From: Rhizobium sp. BK376
GTDB lineage: Bacteria > Pseudomonadota > Alphaproteobacteria > Rhizobiales > Rhizobiaceae
Reading direction: 5' to 3'
DNA length: 47,307 nt
Assembly: GCF_004341625.1 (NCBI RefSeq)
Contig: NZ_SLZG01000031.1
Span: forward strand, 1 to 47,307
Made by a program: the position numbers and the translations under genes. This document shows positions 15,679-23,595 of the stretch, in pieces. Within the stretch, counting starts at the first letter, position 1, and each line of letters opens with the position of its first letter. The notes beneath the pieces were generated by a model. That model did not search any database. It saw only the letters and a list, made by a program, of their open reading frames with translations, and had not been told where the DNA came from.

Positions 15679-16638
15679 CTACCGGGAGAGTTTGCCCACA
15701 GCAAGTTGTACGGCGCTCTGCAGGATGCCTGGATCGCGCCATGCCCATTTTGCCAGCAGGCCAAACTGCGGCAGCCTGCGGTGTTTCACCTGCCGCATCT
15801 GGCTCCAGAGAGCCTGCCTGCGGGCGGTATCCTTGTAGGAGCGGATCGATGCCACATCGCCGGGCCGCCGGGAGAAGCGCGTCTCAAGTGTATCGAGTGC
15901 TATCCAAGTATTGAACTGCTGGCGCACGAATTGCGGAGAATCGTTATCGATGCTGTGAAAGATGTTGATCCCTTCGCCGCGCAGGGCTCCTGCCTCATCG
16001 CAAAGAAGGACGCGCTTGGCCGCCATCATGCAATCGCAGAAGAATAGCACATCTTCCGCCGCCAACCGCAATTCGGCCTCGAACCTGATCTTCTCGAAGA
16101 GCGGCCTGCCGATCACCATGCAGGAGAGGTGCAGGAAGCTCCAGTTCTTCAGCATGACGCTGGCGATGTTTGGGATCTCCATCAACAGCGGCGCCTGCGA
16201 CAGGCGGACGACCTCCTCGGACTTGGCAAGCTCGGCCATGCTGAAGTGATAGTAGAATTCCTCGCCGCCATGGATCGATGCCCAATAGCAGTCGCCGTCG
16301 AAGCTTGTCAGGCTATCCAGAGCGTTCTGTAGATGCTGCGGCGTCCAGACGTCATCGGAATCGAGGAGCGCGACATACCGCGTATCCGCCGGCACATTGT
16401 CGAGCCCGGTATTGCGTGCGCCGCCCGGACCGGCGTTCTTCTGCTTGATGACGGTGATGCGCGCCCGCTCCTCGTTTGTCAGTGCAGCAAGATCCTGGTC
16501 GGGAGGTAAGGGAGATTCGTCATCGACGATGATAACGTCGAAATCCTGGAAGGTTTGGCTGGATACGGATGTCAGTGCCCGCTGCAGTATGCCAGCCTGC
16601 TTTTGGTAGAAGGGGATGATAATTGTAAACGTCGCCAT
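15679..16638 (-). CDS. exoW: ExoW-like glucosyltransferase
   Basis: A 319-residue GT2 enzyme beginning MATFTIIIPFYQKQAGILQR, close to the known start of ExoW. The GT-A core shows VIIVDDESPLPP, GPGGARNTGLDN and the metal-binding ALLDSDDVWTPQH (about residues 90-102), then AAEDVLFFCDCM. ExoW adds the seventh (and probably eighth) sugar by beta-1,3 linkage in succinoglycan. ATG 16638 is chosen from the family N-terminus and an AGGGG site; the frame is open for 52 more codons without similarity. With exoV it forms a reverse-strand pair, divergent from exoK. Confidence 0.82.
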   Translation of the reverse strand: MATFTIIIPFYQKQAGILQRALTSVSSQTFQDFDVIIVDDESPLPPDQDLAALTNEERARITVIKQKNAGPGGARNTGLDNVPADTRYVALLDSDDVWTPQHLQNALDSLTSFDGDCYWASIHGGEEFYYHFSMAELAKSEEVVRLSQAPLLMEIPNIASVMLKNWSFLHLSCMVIGRPLFEKIRFEAELRLAAEDVLFFCDCMMAAKRVLLCDEAGALRGEGINIFHSIDNDSPQFVRQQFNTWIALDTLETRFSRRPGDVASIRSYKDTARRQALWSQMRQVKHRRLPQFGLLAKWAWRDPGILQSAVQLAVGKLSR

Positions 16639-17314
16639 TTTTTCGCCCCTGCGTGTTTCAAGAAAGAGTTTGCAGTCTCCTAGATGAGGTCGCGGCCGTG
16701 CGCTTTCGGCAGTCTCAGTTGCTGGTCCTTTTCTGAGTTGAAGATGGACGACCCGATGCCGTCCCTCACCTAGCGTGAAATCGATTCCGAACAATGCCGG
16801 TTGGGAGATTTATCCTTGACCGGCACATTCGGGCTGAAATTTGTCATCGGATCGATTTTAGCCGCCGGATCGCCTGAGCGAAATCCCCGAGCCGGAAGCA
16901 ACGTCATCGACACAACCAATCTGCCCAGGATGACACCCCGCTAATTCTTCCATGGGTTGCGTTTCTGCCACAATCTGTCCACTTTTGAGCATGCCGACTG
17001 CCGCGTCGCGCAAAAAATCTTCATCATCCCAAAAAAACTTGCGCACCTCAAAAGCTTCCGTAAGGACAGTTCATGATTATATTCGATTATGCTTGAACGC
17101 ATTGCCGCATAAGCATTTTCTCATACTTTCGGGCTATCGACCGTCCGCATTTTGCAATTCCAATAATGATGCATATAGGCGTTCCGAATCGGGATTCGCA
17201 CCATTTTTTGCTGCAGTGCCATATTTTCTTCCGCCAAAACGCCCTAGCTTAAGCGTGCGGGCTCAAGTCTGCTCTGGTTGAAACGGCTACTAAGGGAGGC
17301 GTAGCCCAATAGGG
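16639..17314. other. Divergent control region between exoW and exoK
   Basis: About 680 bases with no credible gene. The half toward exoK is AT-rich, with repeated A/T runs (16990-17230) and a weak inverted repeat TTATGC/GCATAA around 17087-17113, as expected for promoters of both directions. In S. meliloti exoI and exoH (nuclease-like protein and succinyltransferase) sit between exoT/exoW and exoK; neither is present here. Confidence 0.5.
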
Positions 17315-17524
17315 GTGACTGACATCGTGAACGTTGATGAAGACGTTTCGCCAAATTTATTTTTGACGCGTTTAGCGCCGGTCGATGGCACGGCGCCTAT
17401 CAATTCTTCTTTCGTGCGGGCGGCAAGCTCGCGCGCCAAAGTAGTGCAACCAGAAGACGTCCCCCAGCTTCCAGTGTCGCCGATGGCGGCCATCGTTTCT
17501 CCCTTCAGCAAAGGTGACACATGA
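17315..17524 (+). CDS. Possible 69-residue protein coupled to exoK
   Basis: A GTG-started frame encodes a soluble, mildly acidic 69-residue product (MTDIVNVDEDVSPN at the start, MAAIVSPFSKGDT at the end). Its stop overlaps the exoK start as ATGA, the same coupling used between exoL, exoA, exoM and exoO, which is the main reason to take it seriously. The ribosome-binding site is poor (GGGAGG is about 16 bases away). I recognise no family. It may be a leader peptide, a small accessory protein, or a chance frame in the exoK leader. Confidence 0.35.
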   Translation: MTDIVNVDEDVSPNLFLTRLAPVDGTAPINSSFVRAASSRAKVVQPEDVPQLPVSPMAAIVSPFSKGDT

Positions 17525-18321
17525 CGACGACCCTCGCCCATGCGCTTAAACTTTGCCTAAGTTCGCTCGCCCTTTCGGGCGCCGTCCTGGCCCCCCTTGC
17601 CGCCACTGCGCAGGAAGATCAGGCCAATGGAACGTCATTCGTCGAGAACTTCGACAGGATCAACAACGGCTTCTGGTACGTCTCTGATGGCTGGAACAAT
17701 GGTCCGCACCAGAACTGCACCTGGTCCAAGAAGCAGGTGGATGTGAAGGATGGAATCCTGGAGCTGCATTTCGCCGAAGGCAAGACCGGAGAGCGCAACT
17801 ATGCCTGCGGCGAGATCCAGACGACCAAGCGTTACGGCTACGGCACCTATGAGGCGCGGATCAAGACCGCGACTGGTTCCGGCCTGAATTCCGCTTTCTT
17901 CAGCTATATCGGCCCAACCGACAAGAAGCCCCACGACGAGATCGATTTCGAAACGCTGGGCAAGAACCCGAACCAGGTGCAGGTCAACCAGTATATCGGC
18001 GGCAAGGGCGGCAACGAAAAGCTGGTTCCCGTTGCCGGCGGTGCGAACCAGGGCTTCAACGACTATGCCTTCGTATGGGAGAAGGACCGGCTGCGCTACT
18101 ACCTGAACGGCAAGCTCGTACAGGAAGTCACGGACCCGTCGAAGATCCCAAGCCACGCACAAAAGATTTTCCTGAGCCTCTGGGGCACGGACACGCTGAG
18201 CGACTGGATGGGCAAGTTCGCCTACACAGAACCGACCATGATGCAAATCGATCGCATCGCCTTCACCGCGATGGGCGACAAATGCCAGTTCGCTGAATCC
18301 ATAGCCTGCGCTTTAAATTGA
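17521..18321 (+). CDS. exoK: ExoK endo-beta-glycanase (GH16)
   Basis: A 266-residue secreted glycoside hydrolase of family 16. A signal peptide (about residues 1-30, ending ATAQ) precedes the jelly-roll domain. The catalytic motif DEIDFETLG (nucleophile and acid/base Glu, about residues 139-147) is intact, with typical flanking RYGYGTYEARIK and a substrate-cleft FVWEKDRLRYYLNG. ExoK cleaves nascent succinoglycan and so controls the low-molecular-weight fraction. ATG 17521 is preceded by AAAGGTG. It is followed, about 100 bases on, by exoL. GH16 length and motif order are normal. Confidence 0.88.
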   Translation: MTTTLAHALKLCLSSLALSGAVLAPLAATAQEDQANGTSFVENFDRINNGFWYVSDGWNNGPHQNCTWSKKQVDVKDGILELHFAEGKTGERNYACGEIQTTKRYGYGTYEARIKTATGSGLNSAFFSYIGPTDKKPHDEIDFETLGKNPNQVQVNQYIGGKGGNEKLVPVAGGANQGFNDYAFVWEKDRLRYYLNGKLVQEVTDPSKIPSHAQKIFLSLWGTDTLSDWMGKFAYTEPTMMQIDRIAFTAMGDKCQFAESIACALN

Positions 18322-18427
18322 CGCCTTGCTTCGAACGCGGGGGAATCCCGCGGTCAAATGGAATTTGTTGACGCAATTTCATCGAGTTCACGCCCAGGCC
18401 CCGGCCTGTACGAAAACGGAAGCTTTG

Positions 18428-19636
18428 ATGCTGCATGTACTTTATTTCGTCCACGATCTAGCCGACCCGGCAGTGCGCCGCCGGGTTCTGACGTTGCAAA
18501 TGGGTGGTGCACGAGTGACGCTTGCCGGCTTTCGTCGTGATCAGAACGAGCTCGCTGCCGTCCAGGGCATCATGCCGATCGAGCTTGGCCGCACGCATGA
18601 CGGCCGTTTCGGCCAGAGAATGAGCGCAATCGCGAAGTCGCTTTTTCGGCTGGGCGCAACGCTTGCATCCGTCGATCGGCCCGACGTCATCATCGCCCGC
18701 AATCTCGAAATGCTGGCGGTCGCAAACCGTGCGGCCTCACAATTCGGCGGCAATATCCCGATTGCCTACGAATGCCTCGACATTCACCGTCTGCTGCTGC
18801 GCAAGGATGCGGCCGGTAAGACAATTCGGGCAGTGGAACGATATCTCGGCGCCAATGCGCGTCTGCTTCTGACAAGCTCGCCTGCTTTCGTCGAGCATTA
18901 CTTCCGTCGCCTGTCCGGCCTCGAACTGCCGATCATGCTGCTTGAAAACAAGGTCCTGGCACTTGGCGAAGACAGCGAAGGCGACATGCCTCGGAGCCGA
19001 GCGCCAGAAGCTGGCAAGCCCTGGAAAATCGGCTGGTTCGGCGCCCTGCGCTGCCGCAAATCGCTGGCACTCCTTTCGGAATTTTCGCGGCGGATGGAAG
19101 GGCGCTTCGAAATCGTCCTGCGCGGACGTCCGGCGCGCTCGGAATTCGACGATTTCGATGGCTTTGTCTCCAACGAACCACACATGACCTTCCACGGTCC
19201 CTACAGGAATCCCGAGGAACTCGCGCAGATCTACAACGAGGTCCAGTTTTCCTGGGCGATCGATTTCTTCGAGGAAGGCCAGAATTCGAACTGGCTGTTG
19301 CCGAACCGGCTCTACGAAGGTTGTCTTTACGGCGCCGTGCCGATCGCCATGAGCGGCACCGAAACCGCGCGCTTCCTCGCCACCCGCAAGATCGGCCTGC
19401 CGCTCAAGACGGCGACCGCAGACCATCTTGCCGAGGTCATGGGTGGCATGACCGAACAAGATTATCTCGACCTGTTTGCAGCCGTTGCAGCCCAGGATCG
19501 CAGCAACTGGATTACCGACCGTTCGGAATGCCTGGCGCTGGTGCAGCGCCTGAGTTCACTCACCCCAGCAACCCGGCCCTCAATCCTCCCCGAGGCCGTC
19601 TCCCAACCGCATGGCAACAAAGGCGGACTGCTATGA
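18428..19636 (+). CDS. exoL: ExoL-like glycosyltransferase
   Basis: A 402-residue GT-B-fold transferase starting MLHVLYFVHDLADPAVRRRV. Visible core elements are DVIIARNLEMLAVANR, the central KIGWFGALRCRKSL linker and a C-terminal NWLLPNRLYEGCLYGAVPI that forms the donor-sugar site. ExoL is needed for the third sugar (beta-1,4-glucose) of the succinoglycan repeat. Identification rests on length, on this N-terminus and on position between exoK and exoA, the same order as in S. meliloti. ATG 18428 has GGAAG seven bases upstream. Its end overlaps exoA by ATGA. Confidence 0.82.
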   Translation: MLHVLYFVHDLADPAVRRRVLTLQMGGARVTLAGFRRDQNELAAVQGIMPIELGRTHDGRFGQRMSAIAKSLFRLGATLASVDRPDVIIARNLEMLAVANRAASQFGGNIPIAYECLDIHRLLLRKDAAGKTIRAVERYLGANARLLLTSSPAFVEHYFRRLSGLELPIMLLENKVLALGEDSEGDMPRSRAPEAGKPWKIGWFGALRCRKSLALLSEFSRRMEGRFEIVLRGRPARSEFDDFDGFVSNEPHMTFHGPYRNPEELAQIYNEVQFSWAIDFFEEGQNSNWLLPNRLYEGCLYGAVPIAMSGTETARFLATRKIGLPLKTATADHLAEVMGGMTEQDYLDLFAAVAAQDRSNWITDRSECLALVQRLSSLTPATRPSILPEAVSQPHGNKGGLL

Positions 19637-20631
19637 AGACCGATGCTCGTTCAGACGTGCGCAGCTTGATCATCATTCCATGCCTCAACGAGGCAAAGCA
19701 TATCGAGCCGCTGATTGCGAAGCTTGAACAGGCCCTTCGCGACCTCGACGCGCAGATCGTCGTCGTCGATGGCGGAAGCACCGATGGGATGCGTGAGATC
19801 GTGCGGGAAATCGCTGCTGCCGATCCGCGGGTCATGCTGCTCGACAATCCGAAGCGGCTGCAGAGTGCCGCCGTCAATCTTGCGGTCAAGGAACTCGGCC
19901 AGGGCTACGACTATCTCATCCGTATCGACGCGCATGGCGACTATCCGCTGGATTACTGCCAGAACCTGGTTGAGGAAGCCCTCGAAACCGAGGCGGATTC
20001 CGTGGTCGTCGCCATGCATACGATGGGTTTCAGCCTGTTCCAGAAGGCGACCGCGGTCGCGCAGAACTCCAAGTTGGGGAATGGCGGCTCGAAACACCGG
20101 GAGGGCGCCAAGGGGCATTGGGCCAATCATGGCCACCATGCCCTGATGCGCGTCTCCGCCTTCGAAGCTGTGGGCGGCTATGACGAGACCTTCAGCCATA
20201 ACGAAGACGCCGAGCTCGACTATCGCCTGAAGAAGGCCGGCTACGGCATCTGGCTGACCGACAAGACGGCGATGACCTATTATCCCCGTTCAAGCGTCAG
20301 CACGCTCTTCAAGCAGTATGTCGGATATGGCCGCGGCCGCGCGCGCAACATCCTCAAGCATCGCAGCATGCCGAGCATCCGCCAGATGCTGCCGCTTGCC
20401 GTCGTTCCGCTCTTCGTCGGTGCGTTTCTGGCGATCCTCAACTGGATTGCCGTGATCCCCGTCGGGCTCTGGGCATTTGCCTGCGTCGGCTACGGCTTCT
20501 GGATCGCGCTTGGACAGAGAAATCCTTACGGCCCGCTCGCCGCCGTGTCTGCGATGGTCATGCATTTTGCGTGGTCGGCAGGTTTCTGGCTTGAACTCCT
20601 GAACTTCCGCAACAGAAGGATCGCCTCGTGA
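19633..20631 (+). CDS. exoA: ExoA-like beta-1,3-glucosyltransferase
   Basis: A 332-residue GT2 enzyme with a C-terminal membrane region. Motifs: LIIIPCLNEAKHIEPL, VVVDGGSTDGMREIV, DNPKRLQSAAVNLAV, the metal site RIDAHGDYPLDYC and HNEDAELDYRLKKAGYGIWL. Two hydrophobic helices near residues 255-300 anchor it in the inner membrane. ExoA adds the second sugar (first glucose, beta-1,3) to lipid-linked galactose. The start ATG overlaps the exoL stop and the stop overlaps the exoM GTG start (GTGA), so exoL-exoA-exoM-exoO form one tightly coupled unit. Confidence 0.88.
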   Translation: MKTDARSDVRSLIIIPCLNEAKHIEPLIAKLEQALRDLDAQIVVVDGGSTDGMREIVREIAAADPRVMLLDNPKRLQSAAVNLAVKELGQGYDYLIRIDAHGDYPLDYCQNLVEEALETEADSVVVAMHTMGFSLFQKATAVAQNSKLGNGGSKHREGAKGHWANHGHHALMRVSAFEAVGGYDETFSHNEDAELDYRLKKAGYGIWLTDKTAMTYYPRSSVSTLFKQYVGYGRGRARNILKHRSMPSIRQMLPLAVVPLFVGAFLAILNWIAVIPVGLWAFACVGYGFWIALGQRNPYGPLAAVSAMVMHFAWSAGFWLELLNFRNRRIAS

Positions 20632-21572
20632 CGCAGTCGGCACAGACATCCGGCCGAAAGCCGATCAAGGTCGATATTGCCGTCTGCACCTATCGGCGCA
20701 GCGAGCTGGACCAGACCCTGCTATCGCTGGCGATGCTTTCGATCCCCATGGGCGTTGCCATCAGGATCATCGTGGCCGACAACGACGTGACGCCCAGCGC
20801 GCGCGAACGCGTGGAGGCAATGCGTTCGGCGATCCCGTTCGAGATCGTCTATGTCCATTGCCCGGCCTCGAACATTTCGATCGCCCGCAATGCCTGCCTC
20901 GACAATGCCAGCGGCCACTTCGTCGCCTTCATCGATGACGATGAGACCGCGTCCGAGGACTGGCTTGCAGAACTGCTTGCCACCGCCGATGAAACAGGCG
21001 CCGACGCCGTGCTTGGCCCGGTGCGTGCAGTTTACCCGAATACGGCGCCTGGCTGGATGCGGAGCGGAGATTTTCATTCCACCAGACCCGTGTGGGTCGG
21101 CGGGCGCATCGTCACCGGCTATACCTGCAATGTGCTCCTGCGACGCAATGCACTGTCGCTGCTCGGACGTAGGTTCAATCTGGCCCTTGGCCGCAGTGGC
21201 GGCGAAGACACCGAATTCTTCACGCACATGGAACAGGCCGGCGGACGTATCGCCTTTGCCCGTGATGCCTGGGTTCTGGAGCCGGTGCCGGAAAAGCGCG
21301 CGCAATTGGGCTGGCTTGCCAAGCGCCGTTTCCGCTTCGGGCAGACGCATGGCAGGCTTCTTCAGGAACAGTCGTCGGCGCGAATGAAAAAGGTCGCGGT
21401 GGCTGCCTCCAAGGCCGCCTATTGTTTCGCCGCTGCCGGCGCCTGCGCCTTCATGCCCATCCAGCGTTACCGCTATGGCCTGCGCGGCATCATGCATGCC
21501 GGTGTGGTCAGCGGGCTGATGGGCGTACGCGAGATCGAACAATACGGCACGCTGGAGACGACGGCGCAATGA
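20628..21572 (+). CDS. exoM: ExoM-like beta-1,4-glucosyltransferase
   Basis: A 314-residue GT2 enzyme starting with GTG. Motifs are IAVCTYRRSELDQTL, IIVADNDVTPSARER, ASNISIARNACLDNASG and the metal-binding FIDDDETASEDWLAELL (about residues 105-120). A later GRSGGEDTEFFTHMEQAGG supplies the catalytic-base region. ExoM adds the fourth sugar, a beta-1,4 glucose, and is membrane-associated; a C-terminal hydrophobic segment (AAYCFAAAGACAFM) agrees. It overlaps both neighbours by four bases. Confidence 0.87.
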   Translation: MTQSAQTSGRKPIKVDIAVCTYRRSELDQTLLSLAMLSIPMGVAIRIIVADNDVTPSARERVEAMRSAIPFEIVYVHCPASNISIARNACLDNASGHFVAFIDDDETASEDWLAELLATADETGADAVLGPVRAVYPNTAPGWMRSGDFHSTRPVWVGGRIVTGYTCNVLLRRNALSLLGRRFNLALGRSGGEDTEFFTHMEQAGGRIAFARDAWVLEPVPEKRAQLGWLAKRRFRFGQTHGRLLQEQSSARMKKVAVAASKAAYCFAAAGACAFMPIQRYRYGLRGIMHAGVVSGLMGVREIEQYGTLETTAQ

Positions 21573-22588
21573 GCGAATTCATACCCGACGTCAGCTTTAT
21601 CATCGCTGCCTACAATGCCGAGGACACGCTGGAACGCGCCATCGACAGCGCGCTCGGCCAGGGCGGCGTCAGCATGGAAGTCATCGTCGTCGACGATTGC
21701 TCGACGGACGGAACGCGCTCGCTCGCTGAGAACCATGGCGATCCGCGCGTGCGAGTGGTCGCCCTTCCCCGGAACGGCGGACCGAGTGCCGCCCGTAACG
21801 CGGGTCTCGACGTGGCGACCGGGCGGTGGGTTGCCGTGCTTGATTCCGATGACGCCATGCGGCCGGATCGACTGGCCCGCATGATCGCCAGAGCAGAAAA
21901 AGCGGAAGCGAAGATAGCGGTCGACAACCTCGACGTCGTCCGCGAGAACGCCGATGAATACTATACGATGTTTCCGGACGACAAGCTGGCCCGCCTGCCG
22001 GAAATGTCGCTCGCGGACTTCATCACCTCTAACGTGATCTTCCGTTCCGAGCATAATTTCGGATACATGAAGCCGATCTTCGAGCGCGCCTTCATCGAGA
22101 GCCATGGGCTACGTTTCGACGAAAATCTGAAGATCGGTGAGGATTACATCTTTCTCGCCTCGGCATTGGCCGATGGCGGCCGGTGCGTCGTCGAGCCGAT
22201 GGCCGGCTACATCTATTACATCCGCAAGGGCTCGATCTCCCGCGTGCTGGAAATCCACCATGTCGACGCGATGATCGAGGCCGATAAGCGTTTTCTTGGC
22301 TCGCACACACTGGATGCAGAGGCTCTGGCCGCACAGCGGCGGCGCGCCCGAAGCCTTCGGGAGGCAAGGTCGTTTCTCAATCTTGTCCAGAGCATCAAGA
22401 GCAAATCCCCTGTCGGCGTGCTCAAGAACGCCTTCAGCAATCCCCGCGCGGTCAGGCATCTGAGCATGCCGATCGTCGCGCGCCTGAAACGTTTTGCGGC
22501 GTTTTTCCGGCGCAGAAACGAAGCCGCTGCCGCTTCCTCGGCAGCACTCCCCAGCATGGGCAAAGGCCCTCACTCTAACAAAGGATAG
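21569..22588 (+). CDS. exoO: ExoO-like beta-1,6-glucosyltransferase
   Basis: A 339-residue GT2 enzyme starting MSEFIPDVSFIIAAYNAEDT. It has VIVVDDCSTDGTR, GGPSAARNAGLDV, the metal site VLDSDDAMRPDRLARM and GEDYIFLASALADGG. ExoO adds the fifth sugar by a beta-1,6 linkage, starting the side chain. It is clearly paralogous to the enzyme at 13552 (ExoU), which also makes a beta-1,6 bond; the ExoO call follows from gene order after exoM. It ends four bases before exoN. The last 25 residues are low-complexity Ser/Ala/Gly. Confidence 0.85.
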   Translation: MSEFIPDVSFIIAAYNAEDTLERAIDSALGQGGVSMEVIVVDDCSTDGTRSLAENHGDPRVRVVALPRNGGPSAARNAGLDVATGRWVAVLDSDDAMRPDRLARMIARAEKAEAKIAVDNLDVVRENADEYYTMFPDDKLARLPEMSLADFITSNVIFRSEHNFGYMKPIFERAFIESHGLRFDENLKIGEDYIFLASALADGGRCVVEPMAGYIYYIRKGSISRVLEIHHVDAMIEADKRFLGSHTLDAEALAAQRRRARSLREARSFLNLVQSIKSKSPVGVLKNAFSNPRAVRHLSMPIVARLKRFAAFFRRRNEAAAASSAALPSMGKGPHSNKG

Positions 22589-22592
22589 AGCC

Positions 22593-23498
22593 ATGGACCG
22601 TACCAACAAAGTCAGAAAAGCCGTCATCCCGGTCGCAGGCAACGGAACGCGTTTCCTGCCCGCCACAAAGGCGATGCCGAAGGAAATGCTGACGATCGTC
22701 GACCGCCCGGTCGTGCAATATGCTGTCGATGAGGCCATCGAGGCCGGCATCGAGCACATCGTCTTCGTGACGAGCCGCAACAAGTCGGCCATCGAAGACC
22801 ATTTCGACGACACTCCGGAACTGATCTCCAATCTTCACCGCGCCGGCAAGACCGTGCAGGTTTCCGAGCTGGAGCGTATTCTGCCGACGGCCGGCTCCAT
22901 CAGCTTCACCCGCCAGCAATCGCCGCTTGGTCTCGGCCATGCCGTCTGGTGCGCGCGCGACCTGATCGGCAACGAGCCGTTCGCCCTGCTCCTGCCCGAC
23001 ATGGTCTGCTACGGCGCACGCGGCTGCATGACCGGCCTGATGGATCTGTACAGTGAAGTCGGCGGCAACATTGTTGCGGTCGAGGAATGCGACCCCGAAG
23101 AAACGTCGAAATACGGCATCGTTGGCAAGGGCGCACCCGTTTCCCATGGCTTTGCCGTCACCCAGATGGTCGAAAAGCCGCAGCCGTCGCAGGCACCGTC
23201 GAATTTCTACCTCAATGGGCGCTATATTCTGCAGCCCGAGATCTTCGACATCCTGGCAAACCAGGAGCGCGGCGCCGGCAACGAGATCCAGTTGACCGAC
23301 GGCATGTTGCGCCTGTCGCAGGCCCAAGCTTTCCACGCGCAGGCCTATGAAGGCAGGACGTTCGATTGCGGCTCGAAGCAGGGCTTCATCGAAGCCAATG
23401 TCGCCTTCGCCTTGGCAAGGGCAGATATCGGCGACCTCGTCTACGACTCGATCAAGCACATGGTGTTGACACACGAGCCCCAAGTCAGGGCCGCGTAA
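22593..23498 (+). CDS. exoN: UTP-glucose-1-phosphate uridylyltransferase
   Basis: A 301-residue GalU-family enzyme that makes UDP-glucose from glucose-1-phosphate and UTP, the donor for the six Exo glucosyltransferases. It has the nucleotide-binding N-terminus GNGTRFLPATKAMPKEML, the AIEDHFDDTPEL segment, PLGLGHAVWCARDLIG, and LLPDMVC followed by MVEKPQPSQAPSN. Length is normal for GalU/ExoN. AAAGGA precedes ATG 22593 by about seven bases. It is cytosolic and sits directly downstream of exoO. Confidence 0.92.
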   Translation: MDRTNKVRKAVIPVAGNGTRFLPATKAMPKEMLTIVDRPVVQYAVDEAIEAGIEHIVFVTSRNKSAIEDHFDDTPELISNLHRAGKTVQVSELERILPTAGSISFTRQQSPLGLGHAVWCARDLIGNEPFALLLPDMVCYGARGCMTGLMDLYSEVGGNIVAVEECDPEETSKYGIVGKGAPVSHGFAVTQMVEKPQPSQAPSNFYLNGRYILQPEIFDILANQERGAGNEIQLTDGMLRLSQAQAFHAQAYEGRTFDCGSKQGFIEANVAFALARADIGDLVYDSIKHMVLTHEPQVRAA

Positions 23499-23509
23499 AG
23501 CCATTCATG

Positions 23510-23546
23510 CCGAGGTCGGGCGATCGCAGCGATTGCCCGGCCTCGG
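23510..23546 (+). promoter_or_regulatory. Strong hairpin between exoN and exoP
   Basis: CCGAGGTCGGGC (23510-23521) pairs with GCCCGGCCTCGG (23535-23546), 12 pairs including one G-T, and the loop itself contains an ATCG-CAG-CGAT stem. No T-run follows. It lies 12 bases after the exoN stop and ends 49 bases before exoP, so it may attenuate read-through or protect the exoN message, setting exoP level separately from the transferases. Confidence 0.6.
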
Positions 23547-23595
23547 GATCTGATTCCGAAGATCAACCAAGACTTCTCCGGACAAGGCGGCAGTC

